From Pseudoxanthomonas dokdonensis (GTDB lineage Bacteria; Pseudomonadota; Gammaproteobacteria; Xanthomonadales; Xanthomonadaceae): a stretch of DNA of 64,000 nt. The stretch is taken from assembly GCF_001431405.1 (NCBI RefSeq), contig NZ_LDJL01000001.1, forward strand, positions 248,001 to 312,000, read 5' to 3'. Position numbers and translations under genes: made by a program. How positions within the stretch are numbered: position 1 is the stretch's first letter; each line of letters begins with the position of its first letter. Shown piece after piece: positions 33,502-41,562 of this stretch. Under the pieces are notes generated by a model. It did not search any database and was not told where the DNA came from. It saw nothing but the letters and a program-made list of their open reading frames with translations.

Positions 33502-35624
33502 GCCTGGCCTCCGACCGGACTGGCCTGCACAAACAGGAAACGCTGGAACCGTGCCGACAGCAGCGGCGAGGCGGCATCGACAATGCCAAGGTCGACGTCG
33601 TTGAACAGATCGCGCACCTTCCAGCGTCCGGCAGCCAGTCCGCGCAGCTCGATCCTGCCGTCCCATTCGGGTGCGTAGAACGTGTAGTACTGGGCGCCAT
33701 CCTTGCGGATGACATGCGCCTCCGGCTTGTCGAAGCCGATATCGTAAAGCGTACCCAGGTACTCGCCCTTGGGCAGCATGTGCGTCTTGTAAAGATCCAC
33801 CCACTTGCGCCACAGCACCTCGCGTTCAGGGGTCAGCACGAAGCCACCCGGCGGCAATGGCTCCATCGGGTTGTCGATGTCCCTGGGCCAGGTGAACTTG
33901 GTCGAGATCACCGCGCCGATACCGACGCTGGAGGCGAAGTCGTCGCGGTTGTCCGACAGTTCCACGTGATCACCGGCATAGCTGCTGCGAGCACCCATCA
34001 GCGCCTTGACCGATTTGCCCTTGCTGCGGACCTGCCACGACGACAACGGGTCCGAGGACGGGTACTGATCGGTCGCCGGCAGATTGTGGAAAGCGAACGC
34101 GGTGCCGCACGGACACAGTTCGATCACCGCATCCGGATTGATGGCATGCGCGGTGTCGTAGATGGCCTGCCAGAACTTGGCCAGGCCCTCGACTGAATCC
34201 TGCGGACTGGCATGGTTGTGCGCGGGGTTGTAGCAGGGCGCCACCGCGTTGAGATGCTGGCCATCGAGCTTGATGCCCTCGAAGCCCCAGTCGCCGATGA
34301 TTTTCCTGACCAGTGACACATAGAAATCGATGGTTGGCTGATACGCCGGGCACTGGGTCAGTGCATTCCACCAGGTCACGGTCTGGAACGCGCCATCCTT
34401 GTCCAGCAGCAGCATGTCGGTATGGTCATGCAGCACGTCGCTGCCGGGGTCGGCGGCCAGCGGCGCCAGCCACAAGCGCGGGCGCATGCCCTGCTCGCGG
34501 ACCCGGGCCACGAATGCACGCATGTCCTGGTTACCACGCGGAAACTTTTTGCGATCGATCTGCCAGTCGCCCTCGTTGGTCTGCCAGCCATCGTCCAGCA
34601 CCGCCCATTCGAATCCCAGTTCGCTGGCCTTGGGCAGGGTGCCGAGGATCTGCTCGACATTGAAGTTGCGCTCGTAGCCCCACGCACACCAGATCGGCGC
34701 GAATGCCGATTCCGGCGGCCGCGGGCCTTCGATGCCCTCGGCCTGCATGAACAGCCGGTACTGCTCCAGCGGTGCATAGAAGTCACCGTGATGGGCGGCC
34801 AGGAAGGTGCGTTCGGTGACCAGCTCGGCGCCGGGCGCCAGGGTCAGCGCTGCCGGCGACTCGATTGCGATGCTGGCGCCCTTAGCGGTGCGCCTGACTG
34901 GCATGTCCAGTGGTCGCGGCACCGGTTCGACATGACCGACCGCCAGACCGATGTCACGACGCCACAGATTGGCGACCGGGGTGCCGCCGCCGTAGTCGGA
35001 CGAATCCATCGCCAGGGTATTGCGCTGATCGAAATCATCGCCCACCGGCTGTGCCCAATCGCGGCGGTCGGTATGGGTGGCGCCGGAGAAGCTCCAGAAG
35101 CCACCGGCGGCATGATCCAGTTCATGCGCACTGCTGCGCCAGCCTGTCACCGCCAGCGGACGTTTGCCCAGGTTGCGGTAGCGGACCTGCACCAGCAGCA
35201 GGCCCGGCAGGGCATCGAAACTGCTCAGCGCCAGCTCTTTCTCGACCTCGGCAGCAGCGGCCCGGCCGCGGAACAGCCACTGGCGACCGCGGCCATGGCG
35301 CGGGTCCTGCAGATCGTGCACCTGCTGCCCGCTGAGGTTGAAATCACTCAGTTCGCCGCTGTCGACCAGCAAGGTCTCGCTCGCCTGCCAACCGGTCAGC
35401 AGCTTGCCCTGCACCGACAACCGGCTGTGCATGCGCTGGTCCAGCTCGATACCCAGCATGGCGTCGCCGGCCTTGCTGTCGCCCTGGCGCGGCGCCGTGG
35501 CGGCGCGTACCCATGGCGCGGCGCTCCAGGCCATGCCTCCAGCCACACTGGCGGCAAAGAACTTCAATGCGTCACGGCGTCCAATCGGGGGCATAAGCAA
35601 TAGTCCGGTCGAATTGACTGGCAT
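33498..35624 (-). CDS. GH36-like alpha-galactosidase / alpha-N-acetylgalactosaminidase with Tat signal
   Basis: 708 residues from ATG 35624; ATG 35594 is an alternative ten residues in. The N-terminus carries a twin-arginine signal (GRRDALKFF, then a hydrophobic core to about WVRAA), so it is exported folded. The melibiase barrel has ICWAWGYERNF-like sequence PIWCAWGYERNFNV, LDDGWQTNEGDW and the nucleophile Asp near residue 454 in GIKLDGQHL. The C-terminal beta domain ends with RFQRFLFVQ. It is the first gene of the six-gene operon. With the GH27 enzyme it gives the locus two unrelated-length alpha-glycosidases, suggesting different linkages or compartments. Confidence 0.82.
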   Translation of the reverse strand: MPVNSTGLLLMPPIGRRDALKFFAASVAGGMAWSAAPWVRAATAPRQGDSKAGDAMLGIELDQRMHSRLSVQGKLLTGWQASETLLVDSGELSDFNLSGQQVHDLQDPRHGRGRQWLFRGRAAAAEVEKELALSSFDALPGLLLVQVRYRNLGKRPLAVTGWRSSAHELDHAAGGFWSFSGATHTDRRDWAQPVGDDFDQRNTLAMDSSDYGGGTPVANLWRRDIGLAVGHVEPVPRPLDMPVRRTAKGASIAIESPAALTLAPGAELVTERTFLAAHHGDFYAPLEQYRLFMQAEGIEGPRPPESAFAPIWCAWGYERNFNVEQILGTLPKASELGFEWAVLDDGWQTNEGDWQIDRKKFPRGNQDMRAFVARVREQGMRPRLWLAPLAADPGSDVLHDHTDMLLLDKDGAFQTVTWWNALTQCPAYQPTIDFYVSLVRKIIGDWGFEGIKLDGQHLNAVAPCYNPAHNHASPQDSVEGLAKFWQAIYDTAHAINPDAVIELCPCGTAFAFHNLPATDQYPSSDPLSSWQVRSKGKSVKALMGARSSYAGDHVELSDNRDDFASSVGIGAVISTKFTWPRDIDNPMEPLPPGGFVLTPEREVLWRKWVDLYKTHMLPKGEYLGTLYDIGFDKPEAHVIRKDGAQYYTFYAPEWDGRIELRGLAAGRWKVRDLFNDVDLGIVDAASPLLSARFQRFLFVQASPVGGQA

Positions 35625-35712
35625 TCTGCGTGACCCTGCTCCATTGATGCAAGCGTTTTGTTGCGATATGGTGTCGATAAGTTTCGGTTTATTGCCAAAG
35701 GCGAGGGAATTT
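35625..35712. promoter_or_regulatory. divergent promoter region with TTTCG-type motifs
   Basis: The 88 bases between the GH36 operon and the amidohydrolase gene hold GTTTTGTTGCG (35655-35665) and AGTTTCGGTTT (35680-35690). These resemble the TTTCGTT elements before the TonB receptor and regulator genes (37801-37857). A DeoR-family (AgaR-like) operator is inferred. Confidence 0.4.
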
Positions 35713-36882
35713 GTGACAGCGCGACTACTGACGACCTGCATGGCAGTTGCCATGCTCACTCTGGCCGGCTGTTCGCCCGGCGCTTCCAACAGTGGCGCCG
35801 CAACGGTGCCGGACAGCGGCGAACAAGCGTCCAATCCGCAGGCCAGCTACTCGACCGAGGACTTCGCCAAGGTCCGCAAGTTCGACGCGCACGTGCATGC
35901 CAACAGCGTCGACCCCGCGTTCCTGCAACAGGCGCACGAAGACAACTTCGAGCTGTTGTCGATCAACGTCGACTATCCCGACTTCCCCAGCATCGAACGC
36001 CAGCACGACATCGCGCTGCGTTTCGCCAGCCAGGATCCGCAGTACTTCCACTGGGCGACCACGTTTTCGATGAAAGGCTTTGGCCAGCCCGGCTGGCGGC
36101 AACGGACCGAGGCGGGCCTGGACAAGGCCGTTGCCGAAGGCGCGCGCGCGGTCAAGGTGTGGAAGAACATCGGCATGGTCGAAAAAGATGCGCAGGGCCG
36201 CCTGATCATGATCGACGATCCTGGACTGGCGCCGGTGGCCGAGCACGTGCGCGCGCTGGGCGTTCCGTTGATCGCACACCAGGGCGAGCCTTACAACTGC
36301 TGGCTGCCACTGAATGAGATGACCACCAACAATGACCGCGAGTATTTCGCCAAGCATCCGCAATACCATATGTACCTGCATCCGGAGCAGCCCTCATACG
36401 AGGATCTGATGGGCGCGCGCGACCGCTTTGTCGCCGCCCATCCAAAGCTGCGCTTCGTCGGCGCGCACATGGCCAGCCTGGAATACGACGTCGATCGCCT
36501 GGGCAGGTTCCTGGATCGCTTTCCCAACGCCACGGTGGATCTGGCCGCGCGCATGAGCCAGGTGCAGTACCAGTCAAACCGGGATCGCGAAAAGGTCCGT
36601 GACTTCTTCATCCACTATCAGGACCGGCTGCTGTACGGCACCGACCTGACCCAGGCCGAGGACGCCGACCCGGCCGAATTCAAGCGCGAGGCGCATACCG
36701 CCTGGCTGTCGGATTGGCGCTATCTGGCCACCGGCGAGACCCAGCACATCGACGTGCTGGAAGCGGATGCGCCCGGTTTGGCGCTGCCGCGCGAGGTCAT
36801 CGACAAGATTTACTACCGCAACGCGGTGCGTGAATTCGGCACCGCCAGTACGGCGGGCGCGGCAGGCGCGCCGCCTCGTTGA
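35713..36882 (+). CDS. amidohydrolase-2 family lipoprotein
   Basis: 389 residues from GTG 35713 (GAGGGA upstream), chosen because it gives a clean lipoprotein signal with LAGC and Cys20. The catalytic domain is a TIM barrel of the amidohydrolase_2 family: KFDAHVHAN (metal ligands His60 and His62), RAVKVWKNIG, PLIAHQGEPYN and LLYGTDLTQ. Substrates of this family range from decarboxylation to lactone hydrolysis; none can be named here. It is an envelope protein, so it is unlikely to be the missing cytosolic N-acetylhexosamine-6-phosphate deacetylase. It is divergent from the GH36 operon and probably co-regulated. The stop sits in a 16-bp tandem repeat. Confidence 0.78.
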   Translation: MTARLLTTCMAVAMLTLAGCSPGASNSGAATVPDSGEQASNPQASYSTEDFAKVRKFDAHVHANSVDPAFLQQAHEDNFELLSINVDYPDFPSIERQHDIALRFASQDPQYFHWATTFSMKGFGQPGWRQRTEAGLDKAVAEGARAVKVWKNIGMVEKDAQGRLIMIDDPGLAPVAEHVRALGVPLIAHQGEPYNCWLPLNEMTTNNDREYFAKHPQYHMYLHPEQPSYEDLMGARDRFVAAHPKLRFVGAHMASLEYDVDRLGRFLDRFPNATVDLAARMSQVQYQSNRDREKVRDFFIHYQDRLLYGTDLTQAEDADPAEFKREAHTAWLSDWRYLATGETQHIDVLEADAPGLALPREVIDKIYYRNAVREFGTASTAGAAGAPPR

Positions 36883-36925
36883 GTAACACGTTTGTTGAGT
36901 AGCGCGCTCGTTGAGTAGCACGTGA
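36878..36925 (+). repeat. three tandem 16-bp repeats over the amidohydrolase stop codon
   Basis: GTTGAGTAACACGTTT, GTTGAGTAGCGCGCTC and GTTGAGTAGCACGTGA follow each other at 36878, 36894 and 36910. The TGA of the first copy is the stop codon of the amidohydrolase gene, so the array looks like slippage copies of the gene end. Confidence 0.75.
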
Positions 36926-36952
36926 AGCAGGCAAGCGAGTCCTGTTGCAGCG

Positions 36953-36979
36953 GGCGCTGGATGGCACCCATCCAGCGCC
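36953..36979. terminator. 12-bp perfect hairpin between convergent genes
   Basis: GGCGCTGGATGG (36953-36964) pairs with CCATCCAGCGCC (36968-36979), loop CAC. It sits between the amidohydrolase and the convergent regulator gene and has no T-run on either side; a bidirectional terminator is likely. Confidence 0.6.
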
Positions 36980-36980
36980 A

Positions 36981-37760
36981 CTAGGCCCGCTGCAGATCCA
37001 CGCCCAGTGCCTGGCAGGCCTGGACCACGTCGTCGGGCGCGCCGGTGTCGGTGATCAACGCATCGAGTCCGGAGATCGGGATGATGCGGTGCAGGCAGAC
37101 CTTGCCGAACTTGGAGCTGTCGGTGATCGCCACCACCTTGCGCGCGGCCTCGACCATCTTGCGGTTGAGCATGGCCTCGGGTTCGTAGTGGGTACTGATG
37201 CCGCGTTCCAGGTCGAACCCGTCCACCCCCAGGAACAGCAGATCCACGTGCAGATCGTCCAGCGCCTCGACCGTCAGCCCGCCATAGAACGCCATGTTCT
37301 TGCGCCGCAGCTCGCCACCGAGCATGACGATATGGATGTGTTCCTTGGGCGCCAGCGCGGTCAGCACGCCAAAGTCATTGGTGACCACGGTCAACTCGAT
37401 GTCCGGCACCGCTTCGGCCAGCTGGATGGCAGTGGTGCCCGAATCGATGGCGATGGTGTCGCCGGCGTTGATCAGCTTTGCCGCGCAGGCGCCGATGCGG
37501 CGTTTTTCGTCCAGGTGCGAGGTGCGCTTGGCTTCGTAATGGGGTTCGGCCTGGCCGCTGCCGACGACGTTGCTGTCGATGGCGCCACCGTAGGCGCGTG
37601 CCAGCACGCCGCGTTCGACCAGGTAGCGCAGGTCCTTGCGCACGGTCTGCATGCTCACCCCGAATTGCCGCGCGAGCGCGGTCACCTGCACGCTGCCGTG
37701 CTGGCGGACGAGTTCACTGATCTGCAGGCGGCGTTGGCTGGTATCGCGTGTGGCAGTCAT
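36981..37760 (-). CDS. agaR: DeoR-family transcriptional regulator, AgaR-like
   Basis: 259 residues from ATG 37760; GGAAGGA just upstream decides this start over an in-frame ATG nine codons earlier. The N-terminal winged helix reads RRLQISELVRQHGSVQVTALARQFGVSMQTVRKDLRYL. The C-terminal DeoRC sugar-phosphate sensor has IAIDSGTTAIQLAEAVP, VVTNDFGVLTAL, FLGVDGFDLERGIST and AITDSSKFG. AgaR represses GalNAc/galactosamine genes and responds to a phosphorylated intermediate. It is divergent from the TonB receptor and lies between receptor and catabolic operon, matching local control of the locus. Confidence 0.85.
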   Translation of the reverse strand: MTATRDTSQRRLQISELVRQHGSVQVTALARQFGVSMQTVRKDLRYLVERGVLARAYGGAIDSNVVGSGQAEPHYEAKRTSHLDEKRRIGACAAKLINAGDTIAIDSGTTAIQLAEAVPDIELTVVTNDFGVLTALAPKEHIHIVMLGGELRRKNMAFYGGLTVEALDDLHVDLLFLGVDGFDLERGISTHYEPEAMLNRKMVEAARKVVAITDSSKFGKVCLHRIIPISGLDALITDTGAPDDVVQACQALGVDLQRA

Positions 37761-37800
37761 GGGATTCCTTCCTGGACAAACGGTCAAAAGTATACGGTCA

Positions 37801-37857
37801 TTTCGTTAAATTTCGCTATTGATACAAAACGAAACCTAGGTTAGGCTCGGTTTCGTT
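37801..37857. promoter_or_regulatory. candidate AgaR operators between agaR and the TonB receptor
   Basis: TTTCGTT (37801-37807) and TTTCGCT (37811-37817) are spaced by ten bases. AACGAAACC (37828-37836) and GGTTTCGTT (37849-37857) form a perfect 9-bp inverted repeat. Tandem TTTCG-like elements are typical of DeoR-family AgaR sites. The position before both genes supports autoregulation and receptor control. Confidence 0.5.
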
Positions 37858-37910
37858 GTTTCATGCTCAGGCCCCCACATGCCTTCCTTCAATGCTCCAG
37901 GAGACCGCCC

Positions 37911-40805
37911 GTGAACGCCGTCCGTCTGCATCGCCGTAGTTTGTGCCATGGAATTGCCCTTGCCTTGATGATGCCGGCCACGGCCTGGTCCCAGTCCGTG
38001 GCCGAAAACACCGCAACGAGCGCCGACGCGCCGGTCTCGGCCAGCGCGTCCGGGCAGAGCACCACGGCTGACCAGGCAGTCGAGCTGGAGACCGTTCAGG
38101 TCATGGGCGTGCGCGCGAGTCTGGCGCGCTCGAATGATCTCAAGCGCGAAGCGGCCACGGTGCAGGATTCGATCACCGCGCTGGAGCTGGGCAAGTTCCC
38201 CGACGACAACGTCGCCGATTCGCTCAGCCATATCACCGGTGTGTCGATCAGCCGCACCGCCGGTGGCGAGGGCCAGAAGGTCAGTGTCCGCGGACTGGGT
38301 CCGGAATACACCTTGACCACCTTCAATGGTCGCATCCTGGCGACTGACGGGGCCGGCCGCGATTTTGCCTATGACGTGTTGCCGGCCGACGTCATCAGCG
38401 GCGCTGACGTGATCAAGGGTGCCGAAGCGGCCAACACCGAAGGCGGTATCGGCGGCCTGGTCAACCTGCGCTCGGCCAGCCCGTTCGACCAGACCGGGCA
38501 GCATGGCGTGCTGCGCGCGGAAGGTGACCGCAACCAGACCTCCGAACTCGACGGCCACAAGTTTTCCGGCGTCTACAGCAACACCTTCGCCGACGACACC
38601 TTCGGCCTGATGGTGGGCGTGGTGTCGGCGCGGCGCAAGGACCGTACCGACATTGCCGGCAACGATGGTGGCTGGACCCGCAACCCGGATCCCAACGATC
38701 CCACCTGGTACGGCAATGCGTGGGGCGGCAACATCGATCTCAACGGCAACAACGAGCTCGACCCCGACGAGTACGGACTGATTGCCCCGGGCCAGTTCCG
38801 GGTGGGCTCGATTCTCGAAGAGAAAAAACGCACTGCTTACTCGGCCAAATTCGAATGGCGGCCCAACGATGACTTCAAACTGGTCGTCGATGGCCTGAAG
38901 ACCCGCCTGGATTCGCCCCAGGTCGGCTACCAGCAATCGTATTACCCGTTGTTCGCGCCGGGCCGCTGGTCGGACGTGACCGTGCAGAACGGCATCGTCA
39001 CCGGCCTGACCCTGGACAATCCCGATCCCGAGCAGCGCCTGAATCCGGAACTGCTCAACCAGACCGAATACCGGGTCGTCGATACCGCGTTGTATGGCGC
39101 CAACGCGCAGTGGACGGTGAGCCCCGACCTGACCCTGACCGGCGACATCTACCGTTCCACTTCCAAGCGTCATTCCGGTGGCCAGGACAGCTATGTGGTC
39201 CTGCGCATGAACCAGCCCAACACCAGTCGCATCGAGCTCAACGGTTCTGCCGTACCCAGCGTGATCACCACCCTGGACGATGGTCGTGACTGGAACAGCG
39301 GACTGGCCGCGGGCGAGTTTGGTCCGAGTGACTTCAACACCCATTACATGGAATTGGCCGGCGACAACATCGAAGACCGGATCAATGGCGGCACCCTGGC
39401 GGGTGATCTGTTCGTCGGCAAGTTCTTCATCGACCACCTGAAGTTCGGCGTCAACCTGACCGATCGCCGCAAGTCGCGGGACCTGGTCACCAACACCTTG
39501 ACCGGCGGTGCCGACTACTACTCGGTCGACAACGCCATCAACACTGCTGATCTGGGCACGGACTTCATCTCGACCTATTCGCTGCCGAACTTCATGCACG
39601 GGGTCAATTCCAGCTTCCCGCGCAGTTTCCTGGCCTTCGATGTGCCCGCCTACCTGGCCGCACTGGAAGCGTACGACGGCCATCCGCGGCCAGACGGCGG
39701 CGTCTATGACTACAGCATGGCCGCGCCGGAATGGAATCCGTTGCAGAGCTATCGCGTTTCCGAGAAGACCTCGGCCTTCTACGTGCAGGCCGACATGTCC
39801 GGCGAGCGCTGGGACGGCAACGTCGGTGTCCGCCTGGTCAAGACCCGCACCACCGCCGAAGCATGGGACGCGAAGATCACCAGCATCACCGAGAACGGCG
39901 CGTTCAACTACACCACCACCTACGCCGATCCCACCGCCATCACCGAAAGCAGCGACTACAGCTACTGGCTGCCCTCGGCCAACTTCATCTGGCACTTCAA
40001 TGACGACCTGCAACTGCGCCTTGGCGCGGCCAAGACCATGGCGCGGCCGTCGGTGGAGCAGCTGGCACCGACCAACACCACCGAAAGCGTGTCCTGGGGC
40101 GAGTTCACCCAGATCTACAGCGGCAACGTCAACCTCAAACCGTATACCGCCAAGCAGGCCGACGCCTCGCTGGAGTGGTACTTCACCGAACAGTCGATCG
40201 CCAACATCGCGGTGTTCTACAAGCGCATCGAGAACCAGATCACCACCAGTTGGGAAACCGGCCAGGACATCGGCGTCGGCCCGATTGTCGACGGTGACGG
40301 CAATCCGATCAGCGATGGACCGACACTGTTCAACATCATGCGGCCGATCAACGGCGACTATGCCAAGGTCCACGGCATCGAAGCCGGCCTGCAGCATTTC
40401 TGGGACAGCGGTTTCGGCTTCCGTGCGCAGTACACCCGCAACTGGTCCGAGAGCTGGGTCGATGGGGAAAAACGGCCGCTGGAAGGCATCGCACCGTCGG
40501 TGTATTCGTTGAGCCTGATGTACGAGAAGGGCAAGTGGGACCTAGGCGCGACCGCGGACCACACCGATGGCTTCGTCACTGCCACCAACGTGCTGGGTGC
40601 CGGCTACAACGAGCAGGCTGACGCGATTACCTGGCTGACCGCGCACATCGCCTACAACGTCAACGACGCCTTGAGCCTGAGCCTGGAAGGGCAGAACCTG
40701 CTTGACGACGCGCAGACCTACAGCATCAACGGCAATCCGCTGCTGTCGCAAGGCTACTACCGCTACGGCCGCAATTTCACCCTTGGGGTGACCTGGCGTT
40801 TCTGA
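37911..40805 (+). CDS. TonB-dependent outer-membrane receptor
   Basis: 964 residues from GTG 37911 with AGGAG upstream. The signal peptide ends near AWSQS (about residue 28). A TonB box-like segment ETVQVMG is followed by the plug domain (DSITALELGKFPDDNVADSLSHITGVSI, then SVRGLGPEYTLTTFNGR). The rest is a 22-strand barrel ending in RNFTLGVTWRF with the C-terminal Phe required for outer-membrane assembly. This large receptor type takes up oligosaccharides in Xanthomonadaceae. Context suggests GalNAc- or galactose-containing glycans, the role AgaO-type receptors play in Shewanella. Confidence 0.9.
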   Translation: MNAVRLHRRSLCHGIALALMMPATAWSQSVAENTATSADAPVSASASGQSTTADQAVELETVQVMGVRASLARSNDLKREAATVQDSITALELGKFPDDNVADSLSHITGVSISRTAGGEGQKVSVRGLGPEYTLTTFNGRILATDGAGRDFAYDVLPADVISGADVIKGAEAANTEGGIGGLVNLRSASPFDQTGQHGVLRAEGDRNQTSELDGHKFSGVYSNTFADDTFGLMVGVVSARRKDRTDIAGNDGGWTRNPDPNDPTWYGNAWGGNIDLNGNNELDPDEYGLIAPGQFRVGSILEEKKRTAYSAKFEWRPNDDFKLVVDGLKTRLDSPQVGYQQSYYPLFAPGRWSDVTVQNGIVTGLTLDNPDPEQRLNPELLNQTEYRVVDTALYGANAQWTVSPDLTLTGDIYRSTSKRHSGGQDSYVVLRMNQPNTSRIELNGSAVPSVITTLDDGRDWNSGLAAGEFGPSDFNTHYMELAGDNIEDRINGGTLAGDLFVGKFFIDHLKFGVNLTDRRKSRDLVTNTLTGGADYYSVDNAINTADLGTDFISTYSLPNFMHGVNSSFPRSFLAFDVPAYLAALEAYDGHPRPDGGVYDYSMAAPEWNPLQSYRVSEKTSAFYVQADMSGERWDGNVGVRLVKTRTTAEAWDAKITSITENGAFNYTTTYADPTAITESSDYSYWLPSANFIWHFNDDLQLRLGAAKTMARPSVEQLAPTNTTESVSWGEFTQIYSGNVNLKPYTAKQADASLEWYFTEQSIANIAVFYKRIENQITTSWETGQDIGVGPIVDGDGNPISDGPTLFNIMRPINGDYAKVHGIEAGLQHFWDSGFGFRAQYTRNWSESWVDGEKRPLEGIAPSVYSLSLMYEKGKWDLGATADHTDGFVTATNVLGAGYNEQADAITWLTAHIAYNVNDALSLSLEGQNLLDDAQTYSINGNPLLSQGYYRYGRNFTLGVTWRF

Positions 40806-40831
40806 GCCGCCTCAAGCAACAAACGTCGATC

Positions 40832-40860
40832 ATCAAGGGCTCCGCGACGGAGCCCTTGAT
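40832..40860 (+). terminator. hairpin after the TonB receptor gene
   Basis: ATCAAGGGCTCCG (40832-40844) pairs perfectly with CGGAGCCCTTGAT (40848-40860), loop CGA. It lies 27 bases after the receptor stop. No T-run follows, but stem length and position fit a transcript end. Confidence 0.75.
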
Positions 40861-40888
40861 CCATCCGCGGCCAGCGCAAGCCAGCGCG

Positions 40889-41440
40889 CTATGTTCGAGC
40901 AGCGTCGACCAGCCGCCACTGGCCGGGTGCCAGATCGCCCAGCTGCCACTTCCATACCTGGGTGCGGACCAGTCGCAGAGTCGGCAGACCGACCGCCGCG
41001 GTCATGCGCCGGACCTGGCGATTGCGGCCTTCGGCAATCTGCAGCGAAATCCAGCAATCCGGTACCGACTTGCGCACCCGTATCGGCGGGTTGCGTGGCC
41101 AGAAGTCCGGTTGCGGCTCGGCCAGCGTGGCGCGTGCCGGTCGCGTCATTCCATCCTTGAGCCGCACCCCGGCCCGCAATGCCTGCAGTTGTTCTTCGGC
41201 GGGGGTGCCCTCTACCTGCGCCAGATAAGTCTTCCAATGGCCGCTGGCCGGCTGGGTGATGCGCGCGGCCAGGCGGCCATCGTCGGTCAGCAGCAACAGA
41301 CCTTCGCTGTCATGGTCCAGGCGCCCGGCGGCATACACCCCGGCAGGCAACCCGAACCCGGCCAGGGTCCGATGCGTGTTGGAGCCATCGGAGGTGAATT
41401 GCGACACTACCCCGTAGGGTTTGTTGAACAGCACCAGCAT
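40889..41440 (-). CDS. rluE: 23S rRNA pseudouridine synthase RluE
   Basis: 183 residues, the short RsuA/RluE form without an S4 domain. The catalytic motif AGRLDHDSEGLLLLT contains Asp42. Other family blocks are NKPYGVVSQFT at the N-terminus, KTYLAQVEG and IAEGRNRQVRRMTAAVGLPTLRLVR. RluE makes the pseudouridine at position 2457 of 23S rRNA in E. coli. The protein is slightly shorter than E. coli RluE because the basic N-terminal tail is absent. It lies convergent to the TonB receptor. Confidence 0.88.
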   Translation of the reverse strand: MLVLFNKPYGVVSQFTSDGSNTHRTLAGFGLPAGVYAAGRLDHDSEGLLLLTDDGRLAARITQPASGHWKTYLAQVEGTPAEEQLQALRAGVRLKDGMTRPARATLAEPQPDFWPRNPPIRVRKSVPDCWISLQIAEGRNRQVRRMTAAVGLPTLRLVRTQVWKWQLGDLAPGQWRLVDAART

Positions 41441-41562
41441 CGTCGGTCACGCGTCGATGGTTGCAGGAACAGTCCGCCGGCCGCGACCGGCAAGCGCCAC
41501 CACCGATGGGCGCCCGGCATATGGCCGGTATCGGTGGAGCGCGCAGCGCCGCGGCAATCGGA

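Noticed and set aside
35338-35712. Long N-terminal extension of the amidohydrolase
   Set aside because: It would overlap the GH36 gene and bury the lipoprotein signal; GTG 35713 has a ribosome site and gives a clean lipobox.
37836-40397. 853-codon open frame on the minus strand
   Set aside because: It is antisense to the TonB receptor gene; its translation is low-complexity and lacks family motifs, a by-product of high GC at third positions.
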